Assembly (NCBI GenBank): GCA_038025085.1
Contig: CM076139.1
Span: forward strand, 20,415,307-20,479,306
Direction: 5' to 3'
Length of the DNA stretch: 64,000 nt
Source: Tetragonia tetragonoides
Lineage: Eukaryota > Streptophyta > Magnoliopsida > Caryophyllales > Aizoaceae
The notes below the pieces were generated by a model. That model worked only from the letters and a program-made list of their open reading frames with translations, did no database searches and was not told the origin of the DNA. The position numbers and the translations under genes were made by a program. Shown one piece after another: positions 10,370 to 22,390 of the stretch (its first letter is position 1; every line of letters starts with the position of its first letter).

Positions 10370-11955
10370 AGTTGTGAACAACGCGAGTATCTACAGCCGG
10401 TGTTGTCCTCCATATCCCTGTCAAACAGTCCGTGCTCGAGAAGTTGAAGAGAGTCGAAGTCTCCTAGTGTGCAAGTCTAGTTGAGTCCAATCAAGTCTAA
10501 TGATGTCTAGTCTATCTTTTCAATTCGTCCATAGAGTTTAGCTTACTTCTCGTGTAATGCTTTTCTTCGATTCAATAAAGATTGCATTTTGATTCCCATC
10601 ATTGTCTTTGTTCAATCCTAAGACGAACTTAAGTTGCCTATGACGGAATAAATAAAAAATCAAAAAAAAAAAAAAATTCAAAAGAAAGCCTTCGTTGTGG
10701 AAAACATCAAACAAAAACTCCCTAATGATCATCCCCACAGAGGACATACAGTTGAACCGTCCATGCCGAGGACATGAGGCATTCATTTGGCACCTCACAT
10801 CAATATCCTTTACTACCCTATACATCATTACCACTTGCAACCCTTTGAGCCTTAAATACATAGCCCTTCATTTCTTAACCACATCATCCTAACCGGGGAA
10901 TGGGTGTGTGCGACATGGGAATAGAAGCAACCTTCTAGGCAAGGTGGACCGACCTACAAAAAGAGCCACCGAGAGAAATACAAAAAAAAAAAGAGACAAC
11001 TCGAAAGTTCAAGATCAAAAAAAAAAAAAAAGAGAAAAAAATTTCTAGAGCGATCAAAGATCCAAGAGATTGCAAACACTTCAAGCACAACCAAACGGTG
11101 GCCTTACCTAAACATTGGTCTCTAAGCCATCTTGCCAAGACCACAAATTTCTTTTCCATCTAGCATACTTTGGGGAGGGGATTTACATTGGGTTTCTTTT
11201 AGCCTTTATCCTTTCTTTGACACCTTTACCCAGCCTGACATTACAACCCAAAAGACCTCCAAGAGGTACGAACATTCAATTGTATAGTCCTGAACTACGT
11301 TGGCCTGATTCCACAAACTGGATACGTAGGAAACCTCAAGGATGTCCGGCCACGACAACCACTTTGTCAAATGATCATAAGGAGTTTTCCCATTCCACCA
11401 TTCTCATCTAAGGCTAAAAAAAAAATGAGCCCGGTAGGTTGAAAACCCGAAAGGACGGTCTAGGCAAAAGTTAGGGCAACCAAAAAAAAATATAAAACAA
11501 ATTCAACATCTTGAGGTAACTTCAATTTTCGATGATTTAGAACATGGTTTCTCATTTAAGAACTCTTTGGTCAGCCATCTAGAGTCATACTCATCACCTT
11601 TCTCGTAGGTTTGCACATAGACTTCTCAACTGGGGGCTTTTTCAGAATGAATCGGTTCCTTGTCCGCTATGTTCAATGTTTTCCATTTCATCCCCATACC
11701 TTAAGTTAGGATATTTTGTACCGCTGCATCAACAACCATAGATCCTCGAGTAGGTCATAACCATCAAGAACCACACGTGAAAATGGGGGCTGATTTTTCC
11801 TTGACTGCACCCAGTCTTGTCCACTTGTCTCATACTCTGTCAAGATCACCATAGGAATGAAATTCTTGATCACAAAAACTTTTCCCATATGAAGACCCTC
11901 TTTAGACCCTATAGGAGAGTCGTGCATGTTAGGCTAGGCCACATGGAGCTGTGAG
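10370..11955 (+). other. Non-coding interior of the plus-strand Tat element
   Basis: No gene is supported. The post-pol motif TACGTTGGCCTGATTCC followed by GGATACGTAGG at about 11297-11333 matches the minus strand near 5000-5060. This suggests gag has been joined to the post-pol region by loss of pol. Confidence 0.5.
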
Positions 11956-12015
11956 TCAATAGAGTCTGCATATATCATATTTGCATCAATAGAGTCTGCA
12001 TATATCATATTTGCA
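11956..12015 (+). repeat. Perfect 30-bp tandem duplication
   Basis: Two identical adjacent 30-base units (11956-11985 and 11986-12015), each beginning TCAATAGAGTCTGCATATAT. With no differences, this looks recent. Confidence 0.95.
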
Positions 12016-12591
12016 TAAGTACTAGAGCCGCCTTCAAAGGCATGCATGTGTACATAATTTCTCAGTGTCTTGAGTCCCTGCGTGTTTAAATGTCAATCCC
12101 TCTGTGCCCCATGCATATTACTATGTCATGTCTTGTGCATCTTGTCATGGTTACTCGGGCATGTCTATTGCATCTTTTCCCTATGTGCATATTTTCACTG
12201 CAGGTTTGAGTCTACCCGCTCTCCATCGAAACCAGCAAGCCCGGAACTCATGATCAAGCCCAGAAGCGATCTTCCGACTACAACCAAAAATGAAAATAAC
12301 CTTCCAACAACAGCCAAGCGCGCGGGCCCCCTGCTGTCCCACGACTTCCTTTACAGCCCAAAAACCATTATTTCAGTTTGTTCGCGGTGAATACCAGTAC
12401 TGAGCGCGCGGGAACAAGTCATTTTGGCCCACCAATTCAAAATTCAACAGTTGATCCATCTTACGGTACTAAGTGTTATCAGGTAAAACTAACCCAATTG
12501 TATTGCAAGTCCCAAATACACGATCCCGGATATGCCCCGACGATATTTATCACCCGGAGTGTCAAAATTATTTTAAGTCCTGTAAATCTGT

Positions 12592-12995
12592 TGCCCTCAT
12601 CAAAGTCCCAAAGTCCCAATATCCCAAAGTTGCGTCAGTCAATGACCGCTTGCGATTAAACTATCCTTCCCTACGAAAGTCCCAATGTCCCAAAGCCGAG
12701 TCAGTCAATGACCGCTTGCGGTTAAACTATCCTTCCCTACAAAAGTCCCAATGTCCCAAAGTCGGGTCAGTCAATGACCACTTGCGGTTAAACTGTCCTT
12801 CCTACGAAAAACCCAACGTCCCAAAATCGGGTCAGTCAATGATCGCTTAAGCTATTGTGGTTAAACTGCCCCTTCTACGAGGTTACTTATTTTTGTGCCA
12901 GTCAATGATTACTTAAACTATTGTGGTTATAATGTCCTTTATTTATATGTTTTAGTCAATGATTGCTTAAGCTATTGGATTTAAACTGTTCATAT
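12592..12995 (+). repeat. 66-bp minisatellite, about six units
   Basis: The landmark GTCAGTCAATGA starts at 12634, 12700, 12766 and 12831, a spacing of 66, 66 and 65. Two more diverged units follow near 12899 and 12954. Each unit carries GTCCCAAAGTC and then GCTTGCGGTTAAACT. Later units show GCTTAAGCTATTGTGG, an insertion variant. Open frames across it reflect the repeat, whose 66-bp period is a multiple of three. Confidence 0.9.
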
Positions 12996-13007
12996 GTTTT
13001 AACCATT

Positions 13008-13300
13008 TTACAGCCGTCATTTTGATCACGCTGTCTCGTCGACCTTTTCGTTTCTTGTGCAGGGACGGAATCTCGGCATCCGTCAGGTAGTGCTTAGTCA
13101 CTGTTTGCTCAGAATAAAGCATTTATACTATTCACTCTCATCAGTGTTCCCATTTACAGCCATTATTTTTAATCGCGATGTCGCGTTGCCTTTTTCGTTT
13201 CTCGTACAGGGACGCAATCTCGACACCTGCCGATCGTTGTTTAGTCACTGTTTGTCAAAGCACTCTACGTTGATCATTCTCAAAGTATTATTAACTTTTT
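13008..13300 (+). repeat. 146-bp tandem repeat next to the LTR
   Basis: Two units begin TTTACAGCC at about 13008 and 13154. They share CGTTTCTYGTRCAGGGACG, then TTTAGTCACTGTTTG. A partial third copy (TTCTTGTGTTCACAGAGAT) appears near 13383. It lies between the minisatellite and the 3' LTR of the plus-strand Tat element. Confidence 0.75.
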
Positions 13301-13563
13301 CATTCACTCTGAATACAGGTCCCCAGAAGACGTTTAGACCATCTACGAGCGGTGTTCTATCCTGCTAACCATAACCTTTATTTTTCTTGTGTTCACAGAG
13401 ATGAAATCTTAGCACGCTACTAGCATGTCGCAACTCAGGTTTGTCTTCATATTCATCCATAATGTACACTCTCACACACCATGTGCACATCAGCATCCTG
13501 CATGTCACCTTTGGGATACTTTGATCTTCGCTTTTACTCAAGCTCGATCAAAGTGAGGGCTTC

Positions 13564-15070
13564 TGTAGACGCCAAAAAAGCGTCTTTAGATTTCTCAGGT
13601 TTTTTTCTCGATCACTCCTTCATTTCCACTTCATTTAAAAGCCCTTTTTAAGAGCTTTCCATTTCTTCCTTCCGTGTCCAAATACGATTCCGCAACTAAG
13701 AGTTATGGCCAAACAAAGTTAAGAGTCAAAACAGATGTAGCCGAATACTGTGGACCATGTTTCCAGCCCCATTTGGGAGTTCATTTGGTAGATTTAATTT
13801 GTTAGCCTTATATTTATGGATTTCTTATTCAAATAGCTTTCCAATGACATATCATGAGCCCACACGACATTTCCAACCAAAGAGTTACGAGCCCGACATT
13901 GGTGCGTGCTCTAAAATTGACCTCTCCTTACTCTTTCAGGTATATCTAGAGATCCACAGAACATTTGGCCTAAAACAAAAGCCATTTGAAACTAGACCCA
14001 ATAATATTTTCAACGCATCTTGAATCATCCATTTTGGAGCCTAAACGAGAGAGATATGGCCCGGGAAAGTTTCAGCTGGCAGGCTCACAGCCGCTAGCGG
14101 CGCTGACTTAAGCCGCTAGCGGTGCTCGTTGAGCTTGAAAGCCCGACTATTTTTTCAGCCCAACTCCAAAAATCGGCTCCTTTCACCCGTCCAACCCTAT
14201 TTCCTGTACCTATAAGTACGACCCTCCTCCCTCAGTTCAAATCACACAGTCTACAGTTGACACCCTCTATTCTCATTAGTATTGACTCTGAGCTTCTCCC
14301 TCTTTCTTCCTTAAACAATTCTATTCTATTCTCGGGAGTATTGACACTGAGCTTCCCCCTTATTTCTTTATTTGAGATCTATTTTTACTATTCAATTGCT
14401 AAATAGCCTACAGTTCAGGTACTAACTCTTGAAGACCCAAATTAAATTAATTGTTTAACTGTTTATGTTCTAGTAGTCAAAATGTAGATATCATGCTAAT
14501 CACGTCTTTTATTGCTTACTAAATATTGTCTTTCTATTCCAAGCATGTCTAGTCGTTGTAATGCTCAACTTGCCAATCGAATGCATGTCTAAATAAGGGT
14601 CAATAATAAATGTTGTGATGCTTGTGATGAACCAATTAATAGTCTAAGTCTAGTTTGTTAATCCAGTTTGTGTGGGAATCATGTCTTTAAATTATTAAGC
14701 AAACTTGAGTTAATAGAGGCCGTCATAATACGGGCGAGTTGGGTGCCTAACACCTTCCCACCTCGTACCTTCGCCCCCGAACCCTTTATTCTTGGGTACT
14801 CATATACTCTATATGAGCGGGAGTCTTTCTAAAAACATGATCAGTTCACTTATCACGCTGTTGGGTTGTCCCTTTGGATTGTACATTCAGTTTGTCCCTT
14901 CGATAAAACGCCGATAGCAAATTTGTGACCTCGTTCATGATTTTTATTCAATTCAAGTCTTTTCAAAAGCTTTTCTAACTCGACGGTTCCTTGAACTTAT
15001 CTAAAGCCCCTAGCTTACAAATTTTCTATAAGGACGCACTCCGTGGCCGTAGAAATCCCGGGTCCTTACA
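13564..15070 (+). mobile_element. 3' LTR of the plus-strand Tat element (about 1.5 kb)
   Basis: The LTR starts TGTAGACGCC right after a purine-rich tract (AAAGTGAGGGC, about 13550-13560) acting as polypurine tract, and ends GGTCCTTACA. U3 holds two CCGCTAGCGG palindromes (14090-14130), followed by a TATA-like CCTATAAGTA at about 14209. Near the 3' end is GGGTGCCTAACACCTTCCC (about 14739), a sequence I recognise as conserved in Tat LTRs of many dicots. No matching 5' LTR is present in the window. The end is chosen from the TG...CA rule and not confirmed by a second copy. Confidence 0.75.
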
Positions 15071-16569
15071 GTAAGTCTTGTGTAGAGGTGGCCAGTGGGT
15101 CGGGCTAGGCCCAGGCACGCTATGGGCCGACACTTGTGTGAGCTTAACTGTGCATCACCGAATTAGGCCCGAGCCCAGGACTATTACAAGCCCTGATTGA
15201 GGTAGGGTGTGTATGGGTTGGAAGTGGCTGAAAATTAAAGTAATACAGAACTGGACCAAGCTCACTTGAACAAGCCCGACACTGGCCCGTAAGAAGCCCT
15301 TTTTGGACAGGCCCACTAGCCTATTTAAATCTGAAATTTTGTGGGTTGAAACTTGAAATAAGCACCAAGCTATATATTAATTACATTAGCTAATTAGGAA
15401 CTAGCTATATAGTGTACTTTCATAAGATAGCATGTTGACAACTACTTGACATGTAATTGAACTGTGTGACGAGAAAAAAAAAAAAAAAGGTAATTGTACT
15501 GTGGACGTGTGGCCAACTTGTTATCTCTCTCTTACTCAATCAATGTCTATAAGGAAAAAAAAAGTGAAGAAAATGAATGTCTGCTCTCTCCACCTGCAAA
15601 CCTCCTTCATCACCATCATATCTTTGTACGAGTACAATATACGACACCAATCACACCACCATGAAACATTGACAACCTCTAGGTCATTGCATGAGAAAAA
15701 GGATAAACTCCATAGACTTTAACCCAACAAACACTAATATAATGGCTACTAGCTCTGCATATGGTCTTGGCTGCCTATGAGATCTCAGAAAGATGGGTAT
15801 GCAACACCTTAAATCCAAAGTCTTGCAAAAAGTTAATCATGCAAGATCTGTATGTTTTTTTCTGTTTATTTCTCTCCATATCGTAGTTGCTTGGCGACAA
15901 CAAGGTTTGCGATACAAGTATGCCTTGGTTATAGGCTATTATGTTGCATTTTTTTTCTATTTGACTCCTATTAACTGAACATTTTCAGGCACTGATTTAG
16001 GTGTTCAGGTTGCTTCAACTTATACATTTAGAAGTCAGAAGCGCTCTTTGTGACCCACAACGTAGTTTAGTGCCTATGGAATCTGATTCCTTCTAGAGCC
16101 TGTAAAGCCTGAATGAAGTTAATTCACCTTCTTTTTCTCCTTCTGTTTCTGTTTTTGGCTCCGTCTTAGTGTACATCTTCTGTATGTAGCTATATTATGT
16201 GGGGGTCCGAGTTTTTGTTCCTGACAAGGGATTCTTCTTCCAATTATTTGGTTTGAGTCGAATATTAAGCCCATATACATCAAGATACTATTTTCCATAT
16301 GATGATGTCATCATGAGATAGTTTCCACTTCCCGCGGCCCCTGCACAAAGCCTTAAACGTTGACAGACAATGCTATACTAGCCCCTCCCAAGTGGCACGC
16401 CCCAACTCTCGCAAAAATCAAATTATTTAACATGTATAAAAAAACAAAATTGATTAATGAATTAGTTGCTAAACTATGTACTCTCTTGGTCATCGAAAAG
16501 TATTATGTTTCTTTCATTCCAAAGTGTAGACAGTGGCACATACGACAACTCTATTAACGATCTTTGATG
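15071..16569. other. Intergenic, remnant of a GC-rich interspersed repeat
   Basis: 15080-15320 begins GTAGAGGTGGCCAGTGGGTC and is rich in GGCCC, the style of hAT-type MITE termini, but I see no matching opposite end. The rest (15350-16569) has no gene, only A-runs at 15475-15488. Confidence 0.35.
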
Positions 16570-17450
16570 AATGCTTCCCGTCGACATATTTGCTACACCA
16601 TTTCAGTTTATTGCACAACCTCATGGGCCTTCTATGAATCCCGAGCCAGATTAGGACACTATTCCAGAGTTATTGAGAGAAAGGTCGGCTTGCTTGCATA
16701 GAACTAGTGTCCTACTGTTAGTTTCAGCAACACTCTTACAAAGGGCACATCTATTGACAAGCATCCAACTCCAAATTATCCAATAATGTTGCTAGGTGAT
16801 TGTTTGTAGCAATCAGCAGAAGATGACTCGATGCCTTCGCATTGCCATTTCCTCCCAGATGGTCTTATGTGCCTGACACTCCATTCACCAATGTGTTTTT
16901 GTCCTACAGTGATTTCACCTCTGAGCCCTAGGAGCCTCTTCCAAATCCATGCATCTTGTTGCTTACACTCAACATCCCAAATAACACCATGCTAATTGGT
17001 GAGTGATTGATCCAGGACTTCACAAAGAGGTGCTTATAAAGTAGGAAATTCATCCATTTGGTCTGCAAATCGAGCCTTATTCCATTCAAGTTCCTACATG
17101 TTCATTCCTCCCTCCCTGTGGGTTCTACATATTGCTTTCAATCTCATGAACACAGTGCTGCCACATTTCTTACCTCAGTTTACTACCTACAACGTTTCTA
17201 AAAGTTTTGGTGGTCTTTTGCTTCAGAAAAAGTGAAAAACACAACATCCAAAAATCAACTCAAACCACGTATCAAATCCAACTTTACCTGACTGAAACTA
17301 GCATACTCAACCCAATGTATTTTCAAATCCAGCCTAGGAATACTCAACATGTTTTTTTGTCATCCACTCACTAGCTTATTATCAGCAGTGTTGGGGTTTT
17401 TCAGATCGTCAAATCCTTTCATACCAGGCCATGAACAAGCAACAATTTGA
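16570..17450 (-). mobile_element. LINE remnant (minus strand)
   Basis: On the minus strand, 17000-16860 reads WDVECKQQDAWIWKRLL, resembling the region after reverse transcriptase in plant L1-type elements. A degraded Cys/His zinc-knuckle-like stretch follows towards 16700. Multiple stops and frameshifts are present, and no poly(A) tail is seen. Confidence 0.45.
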
Positions 17451-17674
17451 CTAGCTAAGATCATAATTTTCAAACAAAGATCCTATTTTTTCACTATGCA
17501 GAAAAAATTTTAAACTGTATATGTGCAAAAACGGATGATCAAAATCGAAATATAGTTACCCATGCGCATCTTAATTTTTATAAAAGACCAGTCTACCTAC
17601 TGATAAAGAGTCAGATATAGAACGCTGATAAAAGACCAGTCTACCTACTGACAAAATTTATAAATAAAACATAA

Positions 17675-18930
17675 TCAATCTAAGAAACATATTGAACTAG
17701 GACAATAATGAAAATATACCCGAGGTAACATAATTCTACCTACTGATAAAGAGTCAGATATAGAACGCTGAGGCTCAACCCATAGATATGGTTTATTACT
17801 ATTGCATTGTGAAAAATCATGGTAATAATGTTCAAATGACAAGCAAGCGCGGGTGTTGTAAATCGAGTTAGGTTTAAGAGGATGTGATTCCTCCAAAGAG
17901 AAGGAAGAGTTCAAACCCAAGAAAATTGCTTGCTTACCCAAACTCTGTACTTCCTTGGCCTCTCCATTCTCCACGTCCACCTCAAATGCACGAATTTATC
18001 TGGTATGGTACTCTACAACTTCCAAAGAAGATGTCTCAAGTTTCTGCGTAACACCACTGAAAGTAATTTCCTTGAAAGATATACGATGTCAGTCATTCAC
18101 AGTAGCACGGTAGAGTACTAATAATCTGCTAACTGATTCAACCGAGTAGAATGCACCATGGTTGTCAAGATACTCATTCAGAGCAGCTTGCATAATTTAG
18201 CCACCTTACGAGCAGGAACAATAGTTTCAGCTTTTCGATTTCCAAAGGAAACCACACTACACCCCTTTCCAGCAACGACATAAAACTCTCCACGATAAGA
18301 AGTAATATTGATGTGGGACTCACCAATAAAATGAATATAGTTGCTTAGCATTCCGAGCGTATTTCATTGATGGTCAGCATTCCTCCAAACTGCCACAAAA
18401 TCATCACGACTATGAATATTAGGAAACTAGTCGGACAATATCACAGCAATTGCATAACTCGACGTGGTTGATGGGTTTGCTAACAACACGAACTTAACAA
18501 AACAGTTTTTTATAGCCATGATAATGTAATAAAAGCCTTGTGGGTCATATCGTGGAGCCAGTAAAAGGGTTATGGAGGAAAATGTTAAGATCCTTTTCGA
18601 GAATGAAAGTAGCCAATCATTGGAGGATAGGTAATTCCTCTCCTCAGCATAGCCTTTTAGAGGGGATAATGGAAGCTTGAAACGACGGATCATGCGGTTA
18701 CTAAGGCTGTAGAAGCGATGGTTCTTCGAAGATCCCAGTTTCATAAGCCACGGAACCTCATTGTCTGTAGGTGACTTTTTAGTAGTGGTACAAGAGCGAA
18801 AGTTGGCTTCCATTGACGCTAATCTCCAACGAGACCATACCAAGGAGAAAGCCTCAAAATCTTCATGCAATTCTATATGCTCGGCAATCTTGGTTGCCAA
18901 ATCCTTTGGTATACCACCCCAGTTGGCCAT
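17675..18930 (-). pseudogene. F-box protein with DUF295 (KIB-type) domain, decayed
   Basis: Plant F-box/DUF295 proteins recruit targets to SCF ubiquitin ligases. The minus-strand frame opens at ATG 18930 (MANWGGIPKDLATKIAEH) with a recognisable F-box in the first 45 residues (LVWSRWRLAS), then a DUF295-like region (VPWLMKLGSS, RFYSLSN, WLLSFSK). TAG near 18426 ends it. Further stops follow, then a frame change near 18190. The C-terminal signature appears at about 17990-17850 (QSLGKQAIFLGLNSSFSLEE, then LKPNSIY). Length and domain order match the family (about 400 residues), so this is a once-complete, probably intronless gene now inactive. A 34-bp motif (about 17581-17614) recurs just downstream (ACCAGTCTACCTACTGA). 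Confidence 0.78.
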
Positions 18931-19259
18931 CTTTGAAAATTGGAACTAAAATCTCCTAAGTATTATTCAAGTGTTTCGGCTAGCGTAGTATACACATAGG
19001 GTATTTGATTTGTTTTTCTGGTTTTGGAGCTAAGAGTTTGTTACCTGTTGATCAGATTGACAACCTAAAGTTTCTTTTAGGCTTAAGCCCCATTAGGTTG
19101 GGGTGAAAATTGTTCCTAGAAAACAGTTTTACCATTTTCTGTTGTTTGGTTTACAAAGTAAGGAAAGTGATTTTTAGGGGAAAAATCATTTTCATCTATA
19201 TGGGTGTATGTTTTCCCTTTAAAAAGAAGGGAAAACGGTTTTCCTTGTGTGAGACACTC

Positions 19260-21570
19260 TTTTTTTTTTGATACGTAAAATTAAGTCATAAAAGTTAAGG
19301 CACAATTACAAGCATGGGAAAACAAAGTTCCTTACAGTCATTTCGAAAAGATAAAGAGCACGAATGTTTAATCTGAGTATTAGTTACAAGGCATTGAAAA
19401 CCCTCAGCACAAGTTGTTGCTTCTTTCGCCAATATATCCGCAAGCTGGTTACTCTCCCTGTATTGGTGCAATAATTTCACCTCCTGGACCTACTTCATGA
19501 GATCCCTGCATTGTGTAATAAAATTTGTGAGATGATTTCTCTTATCCGAGCCTTCATTAATCAGAGTAACCATACGCAGTTTGGAGTCAAATAGATTGCA
19601 ATTTTGTACCATTGATGCTGGACTGCTAGCTAGATACCTTGCTTGATTGCCCAGAGTTCGATTAGGAGCATGTCTATACTCTCCGTATGCAGTTGATAGC
19701 TCAGAATCCATTGTGTATTTCTGCCACGAAAAATACCTCCAAAGCCATCTAATTTCTTATCCCCTAAACGAGACCCATCAGTATCAAGTCGAAGCCAGTG
19801 CTCTGGGAGTGGTCCCTAATGTACTTGTATTTCATGTTTCACTGAGCTACTCTACTTGAGAAGGGAGGACCAAAATTCCCAAGCAACAAATGAACAAATT
19901 TTGAGTGAAGTGGGAAGAGGAGGATTTTTGTTTTCATGCAGTCTGAGTTTTCTATGTTTCTTGATGTACCATAGACTAAACGCAAACAAAACGTTCCAGG
20001 GAGGCAAGTTAAGAGTCATTGTGGTTAACTTGAGGTTAGAGTGGAGCCAGTGATGGGGGGGGGGAGGGAGATATGATGCGGGAGCAAGTGTGCAAAGTAA
20101 ACAGAACAACCAAGGAACTAGCAAGAGAACATATATTCTTGTTTACATCGAGTTCCTTTGGTGGTTATGCATTAAATTGACTCCTATCAAGATAATTACA
20201 TGGAGTTTCCACACAAGGTCGGGATTAAAGCTCTTATTATATGATCACATTCGTTATAAGGATTCCCGTAATTTTGATAGCTTCTACACTGGTTCGTATT
20301 TCGATCATAACTCACTCATACGACGTGGGATCATGGTGATTCAAAGTTCTGTAGAAAGCTGGAAACGACATCTAAAACTCCCATGCTTTGAGTTTTCTCA
20401 TATTCAGAACGTAAAGGAGTTAAAAAGGCAATTGAAGTTATAGAGCAAAACTGTTCCAGCGGTTTTAGCCTTGGGCGCCAAGTAATTAGCTGTTTGAGTT
20501 TGATTTCGTTTGCCTATTTCCTTAATTAGTTAGAACATGTTTAGGAAAGTAGTATTCTGATTATTAGTAGCATTAGGAGTCCATTAGGTATTAGGAAAGC
20601 TGTTAATTAGCTCGTTTTACAATTGTAGTCAGTTTCGTAGTTAGTTTCCTATTTGGACTAGGATTAGGATTCCAAATAGCTTTAGATTTCTTTGTCTATA
20701 AATAGGGGAGAGCTTTGCTATTGTAAACTCGTGCTTTGATGATTAATTATTGAATACGTGAGTATTTACCCCTCAAACTGAGTGATTCAGGTTGAAACCC
20801 TTACGAGTGATTCGTGAGTTGTTCTTGAGTGATTCTTGAACAAGATCCCTTTGTGTGATACTATCAAAGGTTAATTTCCGTTTTGTTGCTTATTTCACAT
20901 CAAGATAATAAGGTATCAAGGACAGCCAAAAATCATTTGCAAAGCAACAATCCCTTAGGACATGTAAGGAGTCCTCACTCCTCGCAAGGGTTGCCACAGA
21001 AAACACAAGTGGCTGGACAAATATTTCTTTTAGCTAGGAGAAAACAGTGTGCAATTTTTTATTGGACCACCAACCAGATAAAATATTTGATCTTGGTAAT
21101 AAAAGGTATGTCCCAGACCCAATCAATCTTCGGCCCAGAAGAAACATGGTGGAAATCAGGTCAAAGAAAGCCATTTTTGTATCAAATTTGCCATTGAAAG
21201 CATACGAACAAGTAGGAAAACCATCATATCTATCATTAAGACAAACACTTGTAATTAAGCATTCTAACACTCTATGGGAAAACAAAAGAAAAAACACTCC
21301 AGAAAGAAACTCGTAATTAAGCATTTTTGATATGGACCAAATTGTCTACTAGAACTTCTCCAAAAAGAAGGATATCATTCGCAAATAGGAGATGGGATCG
21401 GTCCGTTTTATTTCTCCCAAAGGAGAAAGGTTTCCAGTGCCCAGAACTACAAGCATCATGAATTATATTTGAGAAACTTCATGCAAAAGATGAAGATGCG
21501 GGGTGAAACAGAGTTGCCATGTCTAATGCCTCTAGAGGGAAATAACTCCTCAGTTAGAGTCCATGACTAA
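19260..21570 (-). mobile_element. L1-type LINE, 5'-truncated, with nested insertion
   Basis: Poly(A) lies at the low-coordinate end (T-run 19260-19270). Reading the minus strand from 21570 there are reverse-transcriptase motifs. The RGIRQGD-type block reads RGIRHGNSVSP (about 21530-21490). The FADD active-site block reads FANDILLFGE (about 21390-21360). A zinc-knuckle region (CVFCGNPC, about 21010-20980) is interrupted by an 800-bp insertion, then WLHSNLKL and PWNVLFAFSLWYI (about 20055-19965) lead to RNase H remnants ending VKLLHQYRESNQLADILAKE (about 19480-19420). FAND replaces the catalytic FADD, so it is inactive. A second copy of the same family is at 26333-27005. Confidence 0.8.
20111..20922. 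mobile_element. About 800-bp LTR-like insertion inside the LINE
   Basis: CAAGGA occurs at both ends (20111-20116 and 20917-20922). Keeping one copy rejoins the LINE zinc-knuckle region to the next block, so an insertion with target duplication is inferred. The inserted DNA has a TATA-like CTATAAATAGGGGAG (about 20695) and a downstream A/T-rich, polyadenylation-like stretch. This is the make-up of a copia LTR, but clear TG...CA ends are lacking. Confidence 0.5.
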
Positions 21571-21689
21571 AATGGAGAAAGAGGAAGATGAAATGCAATT
21601 CATGATTAAAGAGAGAGAAACCCCCCAAACCCCTAAAACCAAAGCCACCCAAGAACCACAGCCTCCAACCACCCAGATTGTCAATTAGC

Positions 21690-22390
21690 CTTTTTGTTCA
21701 TCACTAGTTAATAACTCTCTAGGACCAATGTTTTGCTCATCTAGGGGCATACGACAAGGTGACCCATTATCACTGTACATATTTATTTTGTGTGCGGCAG
21801 TTCTAGCTAAACGCCTTCAAAGAGAAAATGATTCGACTTCTAAAGGTTCTTTCATTAGTAAAGTTTCAAAAAAACCAGTGAGAGAAAATGTTTATTGGGT
21901 CCCTACAAGAAGCAATTATGGTAAGTTAAAATTTGATGGTTTAAAATGGGCTAATCATTAGGCAACAATAGGTTTTTGTATTAGAAATAGAGGAGACACG
22001 TTCAATCTTGGAGCTAAATCTGGTGGGACTTATTCAATACTTCTTGCAGAACCTATTGGATTATGTGAAGGTATTCGAGAGGCTAGAATCAAGGGTATTC
22101 GAAATACAAATACTGAAGGTGATAATTTAACACTTATTAAAGTTTTTCGCCGGAATGACTTATCCATTGAAAAGTTGAGAATATCTTGATCGATACCAAA
22201 AAAGATCTACATTTTTTCAAAAATATTTAGGTTCTTTATTATTTTGGAGAAGTTAATTCTGTTGCACATTTTTTTAGCAAATTTTGAATAGATATGCCCA
22301 AAACTTTCTTTGTGGTCGACCTCTTTTGACCGGTCCTTATGAGAATTTTCTTGGTTTCTTTGCTTTTTAAAAGAAAAAAAAATTGTGTCC
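21690..22390 (+). mobile_element. LINE remnant (plus strand), RT joined to RNase H
   Basis: The plus-strand frame at 21728 reads SSRGIRQGDPLSLYIFILC, a reverse-transcriptase block. It passes within about 100 bases into RNase H (KLKFDGLKWAN, then ATIGFCIRNRGDTFNLGA and EGDNLTLIK, to about 22150), so the middle has been deleted. It lies back to back with the minus-strand LINE ending near 21570. Confidence 0.7.

Noticed and set aside
12378..12850. Plus-strand frames with repeated KSQCPK and NDRLRLNYPS units
   Set aside because: The 66-bp tandem repeat is a multiple of three, so it stays open by chance; no start, domain or codon signal supports a gene.
12592..12995. CRISPR-like spaced repeats
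   Set aside because: Units are directly adjacent, diverged and have no unique spacers; this is plant DNA and a minisatellite.
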